From Timema cristinae (Eukaryota; Arthropoda; Insecta; Phasmatodea; Timematidae), in NCBI GenBank assembly GCA_039000515.1, contig JBCFYV010011164.1, positions 45,589,159 through 45,653,158 on the forward strand: a stretch of 64,000 bases of DNA, given 5' to 3'. Positions 55,711-64,000 of the stretch are shown here, one piece after another. The position numbers and the translations under genes were made by a program. Numbering within the stretch: position 1 is the stretch's first letter; every line of letters begins with the position of its first letter. A model generated the notes under the pieces. That model was not told where the DNA came from. It saw only the letters and a list, made by a program, of their open reading frames with translations, and searched no databases.

Positions 55711-56690
55711 TTAGTCTATGGTATTAGGAACTTGAAAGTTCATTGCCGAACTAACAAAAGTACGCCAACTATCCCTATCTGGAGCTAGTTCTGTCCAGTC
55801 CGTCTCATTAAACCCTATCTTTATCTTGACCTAATTCTATCCAGTCCACTTCATTACACCCTATCCCTATCTTGAGCTAGTTCTGTCCAGTCCACCTCAT
55901 TACACCCTATCCATATCTTGAGCTAGTTCTATCCAGTCCACCTCATTACACCCTATCTTTATCTTGAGCTAGTTCTGTCCAGTCCACCTCATTACACCCT
56001 ATCCATATCTTGAGCTAGTTCTGTCCAGTCCATCTCATTAAACCCTATCTTTATCTTGACCTAGTTATATCCAGTCTACCTCATTACACCCTAGCTTTCA
56101 GGTCCATTCTAATGTTATCCTCCCATCTGCGTCTAATTCTTCGTATTGGTTTCTTCCCAATGGGTTTGCCAGCCAATACTCTGAACAAGGTTCTAGATTC
56201 TCCCATTCACACTGCCTGCCCACCGTAATCTACGAAACTTTATTATCTTAGCAATGTATGTATTGTGATGAGTACATGCTATGTAACCCATCATTATGTA
56301 TCCTCCTCTACTCCTCAATAGTTTCATCTCTTTTTGGACCAAATAGCTTCCAAAATACCTTGTTTTCGAACACCCTAAATTTATTTTCATCGTGTAAGTT
56401 AGGATACCCCGTTTCACACCCATAGAAAACAACCGTTAAAATGGTGTTGTATATTCTGAGTTTTACATTCCTTGAAAGCAGGCGAGATGTTAATAGCTTA
56501 CTGACAGAGTAATATAATGCATTTCTTGACTATTATTTTCCTAATTTCCAATATCATATTGCTATTGCTAGTTAAAATCGTTCCTAAATATTAAAACCCA
56601 TTAAACCTGTCAGATGATGTGTTTCTTGAAGTAATCTTTAAATTATGGTCATCATTTGTGGATTAATATTATTTATTGAAAAATAGTTTT
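55711..56690 (-). pseudogene. non-LTR retrotransposon ORF2, 3' end
   Basis: On the minus strand, stop-riddled sequence encodes the region after the reverse transcriptase of a LINE common in insects: YLGTILTS, SRLLSRNVKLRIYNTIL, DENKFRVFENKVFWKLFGPK, RDETIEE, and near the end TDWTELAPDRDSWRTFVSSA with a stop at 55711-55713. The endonuclease and RT core are absent (5' truncation). Several stops and frame changes are present. The last conserved segment is repeated in tandem (next entry). I do not assign the clade. Confidence 0.82.
55769..56095. repeat. 47-bp minisatellite inside the LINE ORF2 end
   Basis: About seven units of 46-47 bp, each with CTTGAGCTAGTTCTGTCCAG and CTCATTACACCC. The reverse complement of each unit encodes NEVDWTELAQDMD, the conserved C-terminal motif of the LINE protein. 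A 47-bp period is not a multiple of three, so each unit shifts the frame. Confidence 0.92.
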
Positions 56691-56709
56691 TAAAATCGTT
56701 AAAATCATT

Positions 56710-56925
56710 CTGACACGGCTCCTCCTCCAACTCCGATGGTAATGAGGAAGGTAGAGTTCTAAAAGTAATCTAAGAGTATTCATCTGGAGAAATAGTGAGA
56801 AACTGTTAAGGGGGGAAAAAAACTTCCTCATTACACTCGGCTGGGATTAAAACCCTGAATTCTTCACCAGAGGAAAATCATTTAAGATAAAAAGGATGAT
56901 ACTTTTTCCCACGTTCCCACTGATG
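56710..56925 (-). repeat. SINE-B, diverged
   Basis: On the minus strand it has B-box-like GGGTTTTAATCCC, middle block and AACTCTACCTTCCTCATTAC. Confidence 0.6.
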
Positions 56926-57139
56926 CGCGTGTGTTTCACTCCAGGGGAAAGTAAGTCGAATACGAAGAAAAGTTTTCACCGTCGCCAAAGTTACTCAAAC
57001 AGTTATCATACATTCCTACGTCAAATCATGTGTTTTGAAGTTGTCACTTTTGATAAATTTGGTCAATAAAATAAGACTTAAGAAACTCCATAGTGTGAGC
57101 CCGAAAGTGAGCTACCAACCGAGAGACCAACACAGTTAG

Positions 57140-57400
57140 CGTTGATAGTGCCAACATTTGCGGATAAAGGGTGTAATATGGTCAGCACAACGAGCCCTTC
57201 AGTCGTTAATATCAGTTTTTCTAAACTTAATCCACTATATCTTTGTCCAAATAGCTCCCCAATCGTTCTCACTAGGCTGAGTTTGACTAAGTTCCAGACA
57301 TATTGCTTCACAGATAAATTTTGCAAGTTCCGGGGCTCGAACCAGGGACCTCTGGATCTTTAGCCAGGAATCCTGACCACCAGACCACAGAGGTGAAAAA
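57140..57400 (-). repeat. SINE-D, copy 1
   Basis: On the minus strand it has A-box-like TGTGGTCTGGTGGTCAGGAT and B-box TGGTTCGAGCCCC, then a body shared with 59285-59530. Confidence 0.7.
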
Positions 57401-57429
57401 ATAACAAAGAATAAAATTGCCAAAAAGTA

Positions 57430-57570
57430 GAAATCTCTAGATGCCATCTTAAAACCAAATAGTGGATGTACTTTGTAATTAGCATATATGTTAACCGGAT
57501 GTCCGAGCTATGTCTGTGCGAAATTTATGCGTTTTGGTATGGTAGTTTTTGCGTGATAGCGTAACAGACA
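57430..57570 (+). repeat. RTE-type LINE 3' tail, left part
   Basis: TGTGCGAAATTTATGCGTTT and GTAGTTTTTGCGTGATAGCG are typical of the 3' ends of RTE-clade LINEs. The tail continues after the insert at 58312. Confidence 0.65.
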
Positions 57571-58311
57571 TTGTTATCCAACTAAACCTCCGAAGAGGCC
57601 CCACGAAGGGCTTCCTGCTACACTGCCCATAGGCTCTGTGGCCCTTCACAATGCAACCACTGATACCCATCGGGACTGGAACCTTTTCGCCGGACAGAGA
57701 CCTAAGTCCATGAGTGCCATTCCAGTTACTTGACCACCCGAAACAACCAGTACCAGCCCTTCCATGCCAGCCTTCCTTGGATTAATTGGGATAGACCCCC
57801 CCTTCCTCCACTGGGACCGTATGGAGGGAGGAGTTGCTCCTCCTAGTGATCAACCATCACGAGGAAGTCAGTAGCTCAGCCTCCGAACAGCTGTCTCTTC
57901 AACCTTCGTTCCCTCAAATACCCCGTTCTTTATTTCACCCACCATCTTTGCTGTCACCCCAGCCTTTTTGAGACCGACTGTCCGTAGTTGCCCAGCGGGG
58001 ACCTAGAGGAGATACCCTGACCAGCTATCCCCGCTACAAGGGTACGCACTACCCACCTCTTAGTGTGTGTCGAGAAGGGGTATCCCCCTCCTCACACACA
58101 GATGACCTTGTCGGGGTTTTAGATATGCCGGACCCCGTCCGTCACGTTGCCCAGGGGCCTCCCTGACAGTATTAACAGAGATCTGTCAGTACCGGAAGTT
58201 GGCAAAGACAGTCTAGTGCTCGTTTATATGAGACGTGCGTGGGCCCAGAGCGCGTTCCGGCCACCGTACGTTGGGTGGTGCCTTACGCCCGAGCATTGTG
58301 ATCCCCATAGA
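57571..58311. mobile_element. GC-rich insert of unknown class, 741 bp
   Basis: It is bordered by a perfect 10-bp direct repeat GTAACAGACA (57561-57570 and 58312-58321) that interrupts an RTE-like tail, so it is an insertion with target duplication. The composition is much richer in G and C than its surroundings. I see no inverted ends, no poly(A) and no TG..CA LTR ends beside the duplication. A plus-strand open frame (58147-58347) has no known motif. Confidence 0.7.
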
Positions 58312-58370
58312 GTAACAGACAAACACAAACTCATTTTTATAGATTAGTAAGATTTTATAATACTAATATA
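58312..58370 (+). repeat. RTE-type LINE 3' tail, right part
   Basis: AAACACAAACTCATTTTTAT followed by TAGATTAGTAAGATT completes the RTE-like end begun at 57430. Confidence 0.65.
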
Positions 58371-58394
58371 ATTGTAAGAGTTGATCTAGTCTGA

Positions 58395-58640
58395 TTTTTT
58401 ATCGCCATGTCTTACTACCCACTCGGCCTGTGTGTGAATGTAATAATTACGCTAATGCGTTGGGGATGAGGAAGGTTGAATTCAGTGTAAGCATTTATGT
58501 GGAGGGAGGAAGGAAAAACATTTAGTGAAAACCACCCTCAGTTCCCTCTACCGGGACTCGAGGAATGATATTCCCATCATCGGCAGTCTAGTCTATTGCG
58601 AGAGTTACGTCTTAAACCATGTGACCACAAAAGTGGGTGT
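58395..58640 (-). repeat. SINE-B, full length
   Basis: Minus strand: head CCACTTTTGTGGTCACATGG, segment ATAGACTAGACTGCCGATGA, middle block and tail. Confidence 0.82.
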
Positions 58641-58783
58641 GATCTATGTGGAGCATAATAAAATATGTTTGTATTTTCTAAACTGTCTTACTGTCTTTAT
58701 TACTAGAATACTATTATATCCGATAAACATCGTTGCCACTAGTGGGGCCGAAAGCATAACAGTTATTTTTTTCAAAATATTGA

Positions 58784-58883
58784 NNNNNNNNNNNNNNNNN
58801 NNNNNNNNNNNNNNNNNNNNNNNNNNNNNNNNNNNNNNNNNNNNNNNNNNNNNNNNNNNNNNNNNNNNNNNNNNNNNNNNNNN
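58784..58883. other. assembly gap (100 N)
   Basis: Exactly 100 N, the usual placeholder for a gap of unknown size. Frames crossing it are meaningless. Confidence 0.99.
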
Positions 58884-58929
58884 GACATTTAATATAGCTA
58901 CCCCCTCCACTCCTGAATGTCATACTCTT

Positions 58930-59055
58930 TTGAAGTCACAGAATATAATAATTCATTCAATTTGAAGAGGTCATAATCTTGTGACGTCACTGAATATTCA
59001 TTCAAAACTGATTGTAATCAATTAGTAAATGTAATTATCTTGTGACGTCACTGCC
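58930..59055. repeat. local repeat of about 61 bp with CRE-like palindromes
   Basis: ATCTTGTGACGTCACTG occurs at 58976-58992 and 59037-59053. A more decayed copy (TTGAAGTCACAG) lies near 58930. Each intact copy contains the palindrome TGACGTCA. Confidence 0.6.
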
Positions 59056-59284
59056 ATACGTCATATCCGTTATTTAAATACCTCTAGTTCAGTTATACAC
59101 ACCCACATTTATAGTAGATGGCTCAGTGCCAGGAATGGGACAAGGCTGCCCAATTACTACTGAGGTGGGAGTAAACATAAGGTCCCAAAAGCTAGAATAA
59201 AAGTCTAAATGGTATCCCGAAGTTACGATCATATTGTCTTTTGAAGAAGTTTCGGCCCTTGGCGTCAGCTTGCAATCGAACCAT

Positions 59285-59530
59285 GCCAACAGATCGACCA
59301 CCATCTGTTGGCTAACTTTTGCAGATAGAGTGTGAATGTGATTAGCCCAATGAACCCTTTGGACAATTATCTCAGTTTTCTAGGCTGCATTCAATAATTT
59401 TTCATTAAAGTAGCTCCTCATTTGTATTCATCAAGCTGAGCTTTACCCGTTATAGATCCACTGCTTCAAATAAAATCTGGAAGCGCTGGAAATTGAACCC
59501 GGGACATCTGGATATTTAACCAGAAAGTTG
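59285..59530 (-). repeat. SINE-D, copy 2
   Basis: It is homologous to 57140-57400. On the minus strand the B-box reads GGGTTCAATTTCC. Confidence 0.65.
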
Positions 59531-59534
59531 AATA

Positions 59535-59705
59535 TAGATTAAGTGAGCCCGAATTTGCGTGGAGGGGGAGTGGAAAAACATTTAGAAAATAATTAAAAGT
59601 TCACCCGAGCTAGATTCAAACCTCAAACTTCCCGTCCTCACCAGTCTAGCGCAATACAAAATTAACACGTTAACTAACTACGCCATCAAGGTAGGTAACG
59701 TAATT
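59535..59705 (-). repeat. SINE-B, tail truncated
   Basis: Minus strand: head CCTTGATGGCGTAGTTAGTT, B-box GAGGTTTGAATCT and middle block. Confidence 0.65.
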
Positions 59706-59721
59706 AGTAGTCTATTGATAC

Positions 59722-59910
59722 AACCATATAACCGAATAGGTAATGAAACGCAAGGAAATAAAAAAAATCTCATTTCTTTAGGTGTTTAGTAAGAAATAGT
59801 TTCGGCTTGAGTTTTTTTACTAACCAGGTGTCTTACTAAACAGTGTATCTTTATGTACGTTTTTTTGAAGATTTAATATGTATTTATGTAACTAGCACTA
59901 ATATTATATT
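59722..59910. repeat. dispersed repeat R2, copy 2
   Basis: It starts with the variant SINE-B tail ATAACCGAATAGGTAATGAA and ends TATGTAACTAGCACTAAT, like 12755-13045. The minisatellite that follows copy 1 is absent here. Confidence 0.45.
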
Positions 59911-59914
59911 AGCA

Positions 59915-60640
59915 ACAGGCCATTACTATTTACCACTGATTCCCTTCTTCATTTCTCCTAAAAATAAACCTTTCACAGCCTTGAACCTTGTAATAAGTAT
60001 TAGAGCTGTTAAATTGTTTATGATTTCAATCTTTACATAGTTGTAAGATAATGTTTTGAATAAGTATGTGTGTTGAAATAATGGATGGAGGAAGGGTAAT
60101 AAATCTACCAACACTAGCTACAAAATACACTTCTACAGTTGTTATTTTTTAAAGTGGCTATTTCCTTAAAAAGGCTGATTCCTCAAGTATGATCTTAAAA
60201 GTGAGCAAAAATGTTTACATCCTTTTCTCAGACCCCACTTACTCGATCATTCCAAGAAACCTCCTTAGTTTTCCAATACAATATAGAATGTAGGGGAATA
60301 AAAGCATTTGAAATGTTGACAGAACTAAGTTTACAATCGGAGGTTTTGCAAGGTGCATCTTGAAGGAGAATAACACAATAATAAGTAACTAGTATTTGGT
60401 TGATGACATGCACAATTAAAACTGTAGTAAAAATAAAAAGTATAACATCTACTTTGTGAATGTGTGGACCCATCTCTTTAATGAGGGTCCTATAAATCTC
60501 AGGGGTTTCCAACAAACCCCAGGGGGTCCGGGCCCCCCAGAGCCGCACTTTATACGCCCTTGCGTACATATATAAACATATACATACCAAACTGCACAGG
60601 GCAAAATCTTTTACGTGTTTTAAGATCGAAATAAAGTGTA
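59915..60640. other. no gene; C/G-rich motif
   Basis: CAGGGGGTCCGGGCCCCCCA at about 60521-60540 resembles 11695-11715 and may mark an element end. The open frame at 60228-60590 has no known domain. Confidence 0.4.
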
Positions 60641-60644
60641 ATCA

Positions 60645-60885
60645 AATAAAAATTCAAACCCAGCCGGGGTCAACGGATTTTTCTTGAGTGATAAAAATCC
60701 GTAGCACAACTCCCTTCAGAGAGGAAGTGATGTTATTGGTCGATTGTGTCATGTAGAAGAACCCTGATAGGTGTATAATACTACCTTTCCCAATGAAATT
60801 TGTAGACCCTTTCGCTCTAGCTCATAAAAAGCTATCATGTGCTGATATAAGCAATCGGTTCAGAAAGTGCGTGTTAAATACCTCA
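60645..60885 (+). repeat. SINE-E, 5' truncated
   Basis: It has the same body as 61086-61386 in the opposite direction, beginning at CAGCCGGGGTCAACGGATTT and ending AAATACCTCAAAT, followed by a short TA run. Confidence 0.65.
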
Positions 60886-61085
60886 AATATATATATATAT
60901 ATTTTTTTTTTGTATAGACAGTCTGCTCTTTAATTATATCTAAGGGCTGTGAGAGAAAATTTAGTAGCTGATTCATTACATTATCGCAGATAGGCAAGAA
61001 TGCACTAAGTAACAATAGAGCAAACCTAAAGGATACTCTTAGCGAGGATTAGTTGATATCTACACCATATTTCTTTTAGTGGGTT

Positions 61086-61386
61086 TTTATTTAACTTATT
61101 TATTTGAGGTATTTAACGTACACTTTCTAAACCGACTGACTATATATGCACACGAGAATTTTTATGAGCGAGAGCAAAGGTTCCCACCAATTTTTCCAGG
61201 AAAAGTATTTTCCCATATCTTATATGCTACAATCGACATGGGACCGACGGCTTTACTTTCCCTCCGAAAGAAGTTGTGTAACGTATTTTTATTTCTCAAG
61301 AAAAATCTGACGAGCCTTGCTGGGTTTGAACCCACGAACATCGAGTCCTGAGGTGAGCACTTTACCCCAAGACCACCAACGTCGAC
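61086..61386 (-). repeat. SINE-E, full length
   Basis: On the minus strand it has tRNA-like TGGTCTTGGGGTAAAGTGCT and B-box GGGTTCAAACCC. It faces the copy at 60645 in inverted orientation. Confidence 0.7.
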
Positions 61387-61464
61387 TACATTTTGTGATC
61401 TATCTAGGGGATTTTTGTTTAAGTTGAATATTTATTGCGTGGGTCTAGAAGAAAGAAAGTGTGT

Positions 61465-61680
61465 TTTCCATCGAGTCTTACTACCTATCTGGGCTATAGG
61501 TTAGGGAAGAGAAGGGTATATTTTAAATTAGACGTACCCATATTTACGTAAAAGGAGAGTATAAAACTACCATTAGGGTAATCGGCCGGGATTCTAAATC
61601 CAACCTCCTCATCATCGGTAAGCCTGTCGTCCTATCCTCTCAAGACTGACTTCTTAGCCCGCATATTCACATATGTGGAT
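61465..61680 (-). repeat. SINE-B, diverged
   Basis: The reversed tail (ATCGAGTCTTACTACCTATC) and segment GACAGGCTTACCGATGATGA are visible on the minus strand. Confidence 0.6.
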
Positions 61681-61699
61681 AGTGACCTAGGATTGATAA

Positions 61700-61855
61700 T
61701 TGGTAAGGGAACGTATATTAAGTGCGTCCTAGCTAGCATGGAAAGAGAATGGAAGACCACTCCCCAGTACAATTGGCCTAGATTCAAATATTATCACCTG
61801 TGATCCAATAATCTTTAACCTCGGCGCCTTATACCACGCGACCACCAGTTTGCTT
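61700..61855 (-). repeat. SINE-B fragment
   Basis: Minus-strand head (ACTGGTGGTCGCGTGGTATA) and B-box remnant. The tail is missing. Confidence 0.5.
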
Positions 61856-61859
61856 AAAG

Positions 61860-62210
61860 AGCACAAATAAATCAACCTTGGTAAACAGCGTTGTGTGATT
61901 TTCCCCATGTTGACATCCTCTCCAAGGCTGCGCCGGGTGATGAATCTGTGGGGGACAATATACACTTGCTGGCCTTAATTGTCTCCAGGGATACGGTCCC
62001 ATTTGTTACGTCAGGTTAGGGCAAGGTTCCAGCACCCAGTCTTTGTCGGTCTTGATAGCCTACATCGTTACAGGTTTGGGAATCTAGGTCGTAGCAAAAT
62101 ATAACACCGGTAATATACTAGCAGATAGATGTTTAGAAGATGGTTTGTGCTTCCTTTATATTATAACACCCCCAGGCTTGAACGAGATCGGCCAGACCCG
62201 TGAAAGTTGA
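61860..62210. other. no feature recognised
   Basis: Mixed composition, with no motif-bearing frame. Confidence 0.4.
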
Positions 62211-62214
62211 CATC

Positions 62215-62400
62215 TGGACCAAGGAGTGAATCTCATCTTGTCTGAGACGTCCGTGTTCGAATCCCATCCAGGTGTACTAATGTTTCCCCACTTTCCTTCC
62301 ACGAAAATTAGTGTATAATTCCTCTAAATCTTACTTTACTCATACCTACCTCATTAATGTAAATATGTGGGTAGTAATATGCAGAGCACGTAGAAAACAA
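62215..62400 (+). repeat. SINE-B, diverged
   Basis: It has B-box GTTCGAATCCCATCC, a middle block and tail remnant TGTGGGTAGTAATATGCAGA. Confidence 0.6.
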
Positions 62401-62462
62401 TAACGACCCAAATGCTATAAGATAAATAAACAAACCAGCTCATATAAAATAATAAAAATATC

Positions 62463-62496
62463 TCCCCCGCTTCAATGGCTGCATGGTCTAAGGCAT
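62463..62496 (+). repeat. SINE-B head only
   Basis: CCCCGCTTCAATGGCTGCAT, then GGTCTAAGGCATTG, after which unrelated sequence (a hAT-like TTTCTCAAACTTTTC) begins. Confidence 0.5.
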
Positions 62497-62689
62497 TGTT
62501 TCTCAAACTTTTCTCAATAGCGGACTACCCACCTTAATAAACTATATGTCACGTGTAGATGCAGCACATTTTATAATGAAAGTAAATTTAGAAAATATTT
62601 TGTTTATTGTCACGAGGTATTGTCAGTTCTTGATATTTGAACATAATTAGAATTAAAAGCACAAATAAAATAATAAAATGGCCCATCTG

Positions 62690-62940
62690 GGTGGCGTAGT
62701 TGGTTAACGCGCTAGATTATTGTAGGGGTGTTGATCTAGACTGCCGAGGACGGGGATATCGAGGTTTGAATCTTGGCCGGGTGAACTGGGAGTGTTTTTT
62801 TTCCTAAATAGGTTTCCACTCTGCCTCCATGCAAATGTAGGTTCACTTTCTCTAAATTCAACCTTCCTAATTCCTAAATCATTAGCGTAATTAGTACTTA
62901 AACGTATAGCCCGAACGGGTAGTAAGACGCGGTGCTAAAT
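62690..62940 (+). repeat. SINE-B, full length and well preserved
   Basis: Head, segment CTAGACTGCCGAGGACGGGG, B-box GAGGTTTGAATCTT, middle block and an intact tail ACCCGAACGGGTAGTAAGAC-type (with AGCCCG). AAATAATAAA lies close to both ends. Confidence 0.88.
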
Positions 62941-63086
62941 AATAATAAATGAGTGGAATAGATTAATAAATATTATTAAAACACTAGAGCAGCTTACAAT
63001 TAAAATCATAAACATAAAGTTGTAAATAGTAAAAAGTGTAGACAGATAAAACTTGACTAAAAGGTTTATAAGTTTTAAAAAGTTTG

Positions 63087-63121
63087 CGTATAACCCGAAC
63101 GGGTAGTAAGACGCGGTGCTT
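63087..63121 (+). repeat. tail-only SINE fragment
   Basis: The 35 bases are the shared SINE-A/B tail (CGTATAACCCGAACGGG, then TAGTAAGACGCGGTGCT) with no SINE body before it. Confidence 0.85.
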
Positions 63122-63129
63122 ATAATAAT

Positions 63130-64000
63130 TTAAAAAGTTATTAAAGACATGTAACATTTAAGAAAATCTAAATTATTAGTTGTTTTTTTAAAACGAATAG
63201 ACACTAAACTATTAAACTATTGGTTTCTAAAAAAAATGTATCAAGCAGAAAAGACAGCATTTTTATTACAGTTCTTTCATATTCACATTTTACAGTCCAA
63301 TTTTCATATGAAGAGTTTTATCTGAAAACTAGAAATTATACTAAAATATTTATTGTCAATTATAAATGTCGGCTCTTTCTATGAAAATTTAACAGTACAA
63401 CTTGTAAGTGTGTCAATGAACTTTCGAGTTCCTAATCCCTTTGAGCGGCGTTTTCTCAAATCGGGTTCCATGGAACGCTGGCGTTTCGTCCTGTAAGGCT
63501 AAGGGATCCACGAAAGTATTTTTTTATAAACACATTAAAAGTTAAAGATATTATAAGTACGTTTATATTTGTTGGACGAGACGATATTTGATTCAGGTCG
63601 ACTCTACTGCATTCTGGAGTCTCGCTATACTCTGAATAAAGAATCGAGATAAATAAAGGAAGTATCGAGATAAAAGTAAAAGGAATTATCGAGACCAATT
63701 TGATGCAGCTCCAAGCACTTTGTTCATCAAAATCGGGGGAATAGAATTGCGTCCAGAAAAATGTTTTGAGATCATTAGGAGTGTAAGGTAGGTACTGAAT
63801 TGAGTACTGTAACCACCAGACCTGCCCAAGGAGGGTGAGTTGAGTCCAGCCATGTCTCACCTATATAAAGTCAGCCAGTTTTTTACAATAATAATATGAC
63901 AAACACTCAAGATGTATTTAAACTCTGTCTGCTGTATGCTCGTTAGGTTAGACCAGGTTAAGTTAGCTTAACTTGTTTAGGCTAAGTTAAGTTATTTTAT
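63130..64000. other. no gene recognised
   Basis: TTCTCAAATCGGGTTCCATG near 63454 resembles a hAT element end, but no partner was found. The last 60 bases contain TTAGGTTAG-like strings. Confidence 0.4.

Noticed and set aside
57571..58311. Solo LTR interpretation of the GC-rich insert
   Set aside because: The bases next to the 10-bp duplication do not give TG..CA ends, and LTR insertions normally duplicate 4-6 bp.
58525..58965. 146-codon frame crossing the N run
   Set aside because: It spans the assembly gap and a reversed SINE-B.

Overview
This is a eukaryotic, strongly AT-rich and repeat-rich window from an animal genome. An arthropod (probably insect) origin is my best guess, but I could not prove it. 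The pointers are a non-LTR retrotransposon ORF of the type common in insects, a DUF7869-type transposon gene typical of arthropods, short AGGTTAGGTTA strings, PIF/Harbinger, Tc1/mariner and hAT elements, and one 100-N assembly gap at 58784-58883. I see no convincing host gene, rRNA, true tRNA or CRISPR array. Nearly everything I can support is mobile-element DNA in various stages of decay.

Layout. 0-13 kb holds scattered tRNA-derived SINEs in AT-rich DNA plus one 235-bp TA-flanked MITE. 13-18.7 kb is a cluster of PIF/Harbinger elements: two internally deleted copies head-to-head, then a 3.2-kb full-length copy with a TAA target duplication, all sitting inside an older SINE, followed by a second Harbinger-like MITE. 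19-26.5 kb holds SINEs, a second copy of the 235-bp MITE and a duplicated unknown repeat. 26.7-29.6 kb is a 2.9-kb element with C/G-rich ends and a decayed DUF7869-like gene. 31-38 kb holds SINEs, nested inverted-repeat elements, Harbinger transposase fragments and a hAT-like shell. 40.7-49.8 kb is a Harbinger-like element split by a 7.8-kb Ty3/gypsy retrotransposon with two 1.3-kb LTRs. 50-57 kb holds a hAT MITE, SINEs, a foldback mariner derivative, and a LINE 3' end that has spawned a 47-bp minisatellite. 57-64 kb holds an RTE-like tail split by a GC-rich insert, and more SINEs.

SINE families named here (my own labels): A (about 290 bp, AAT-repeat tail), B (about 245 bp, about 34 copies), C (about 330 bp), D, E and F. 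A and B have unrelated heads and middles but share the same 3' tail, so they probably use the same LINE machinery. The most interesting item is the full-length Harbinger element: its two genes lie on opposite strands with exons interleaved, each gene having one exon inside the intron of the other. Its MADF/BESS partner gene is intact while the transposase is broken.
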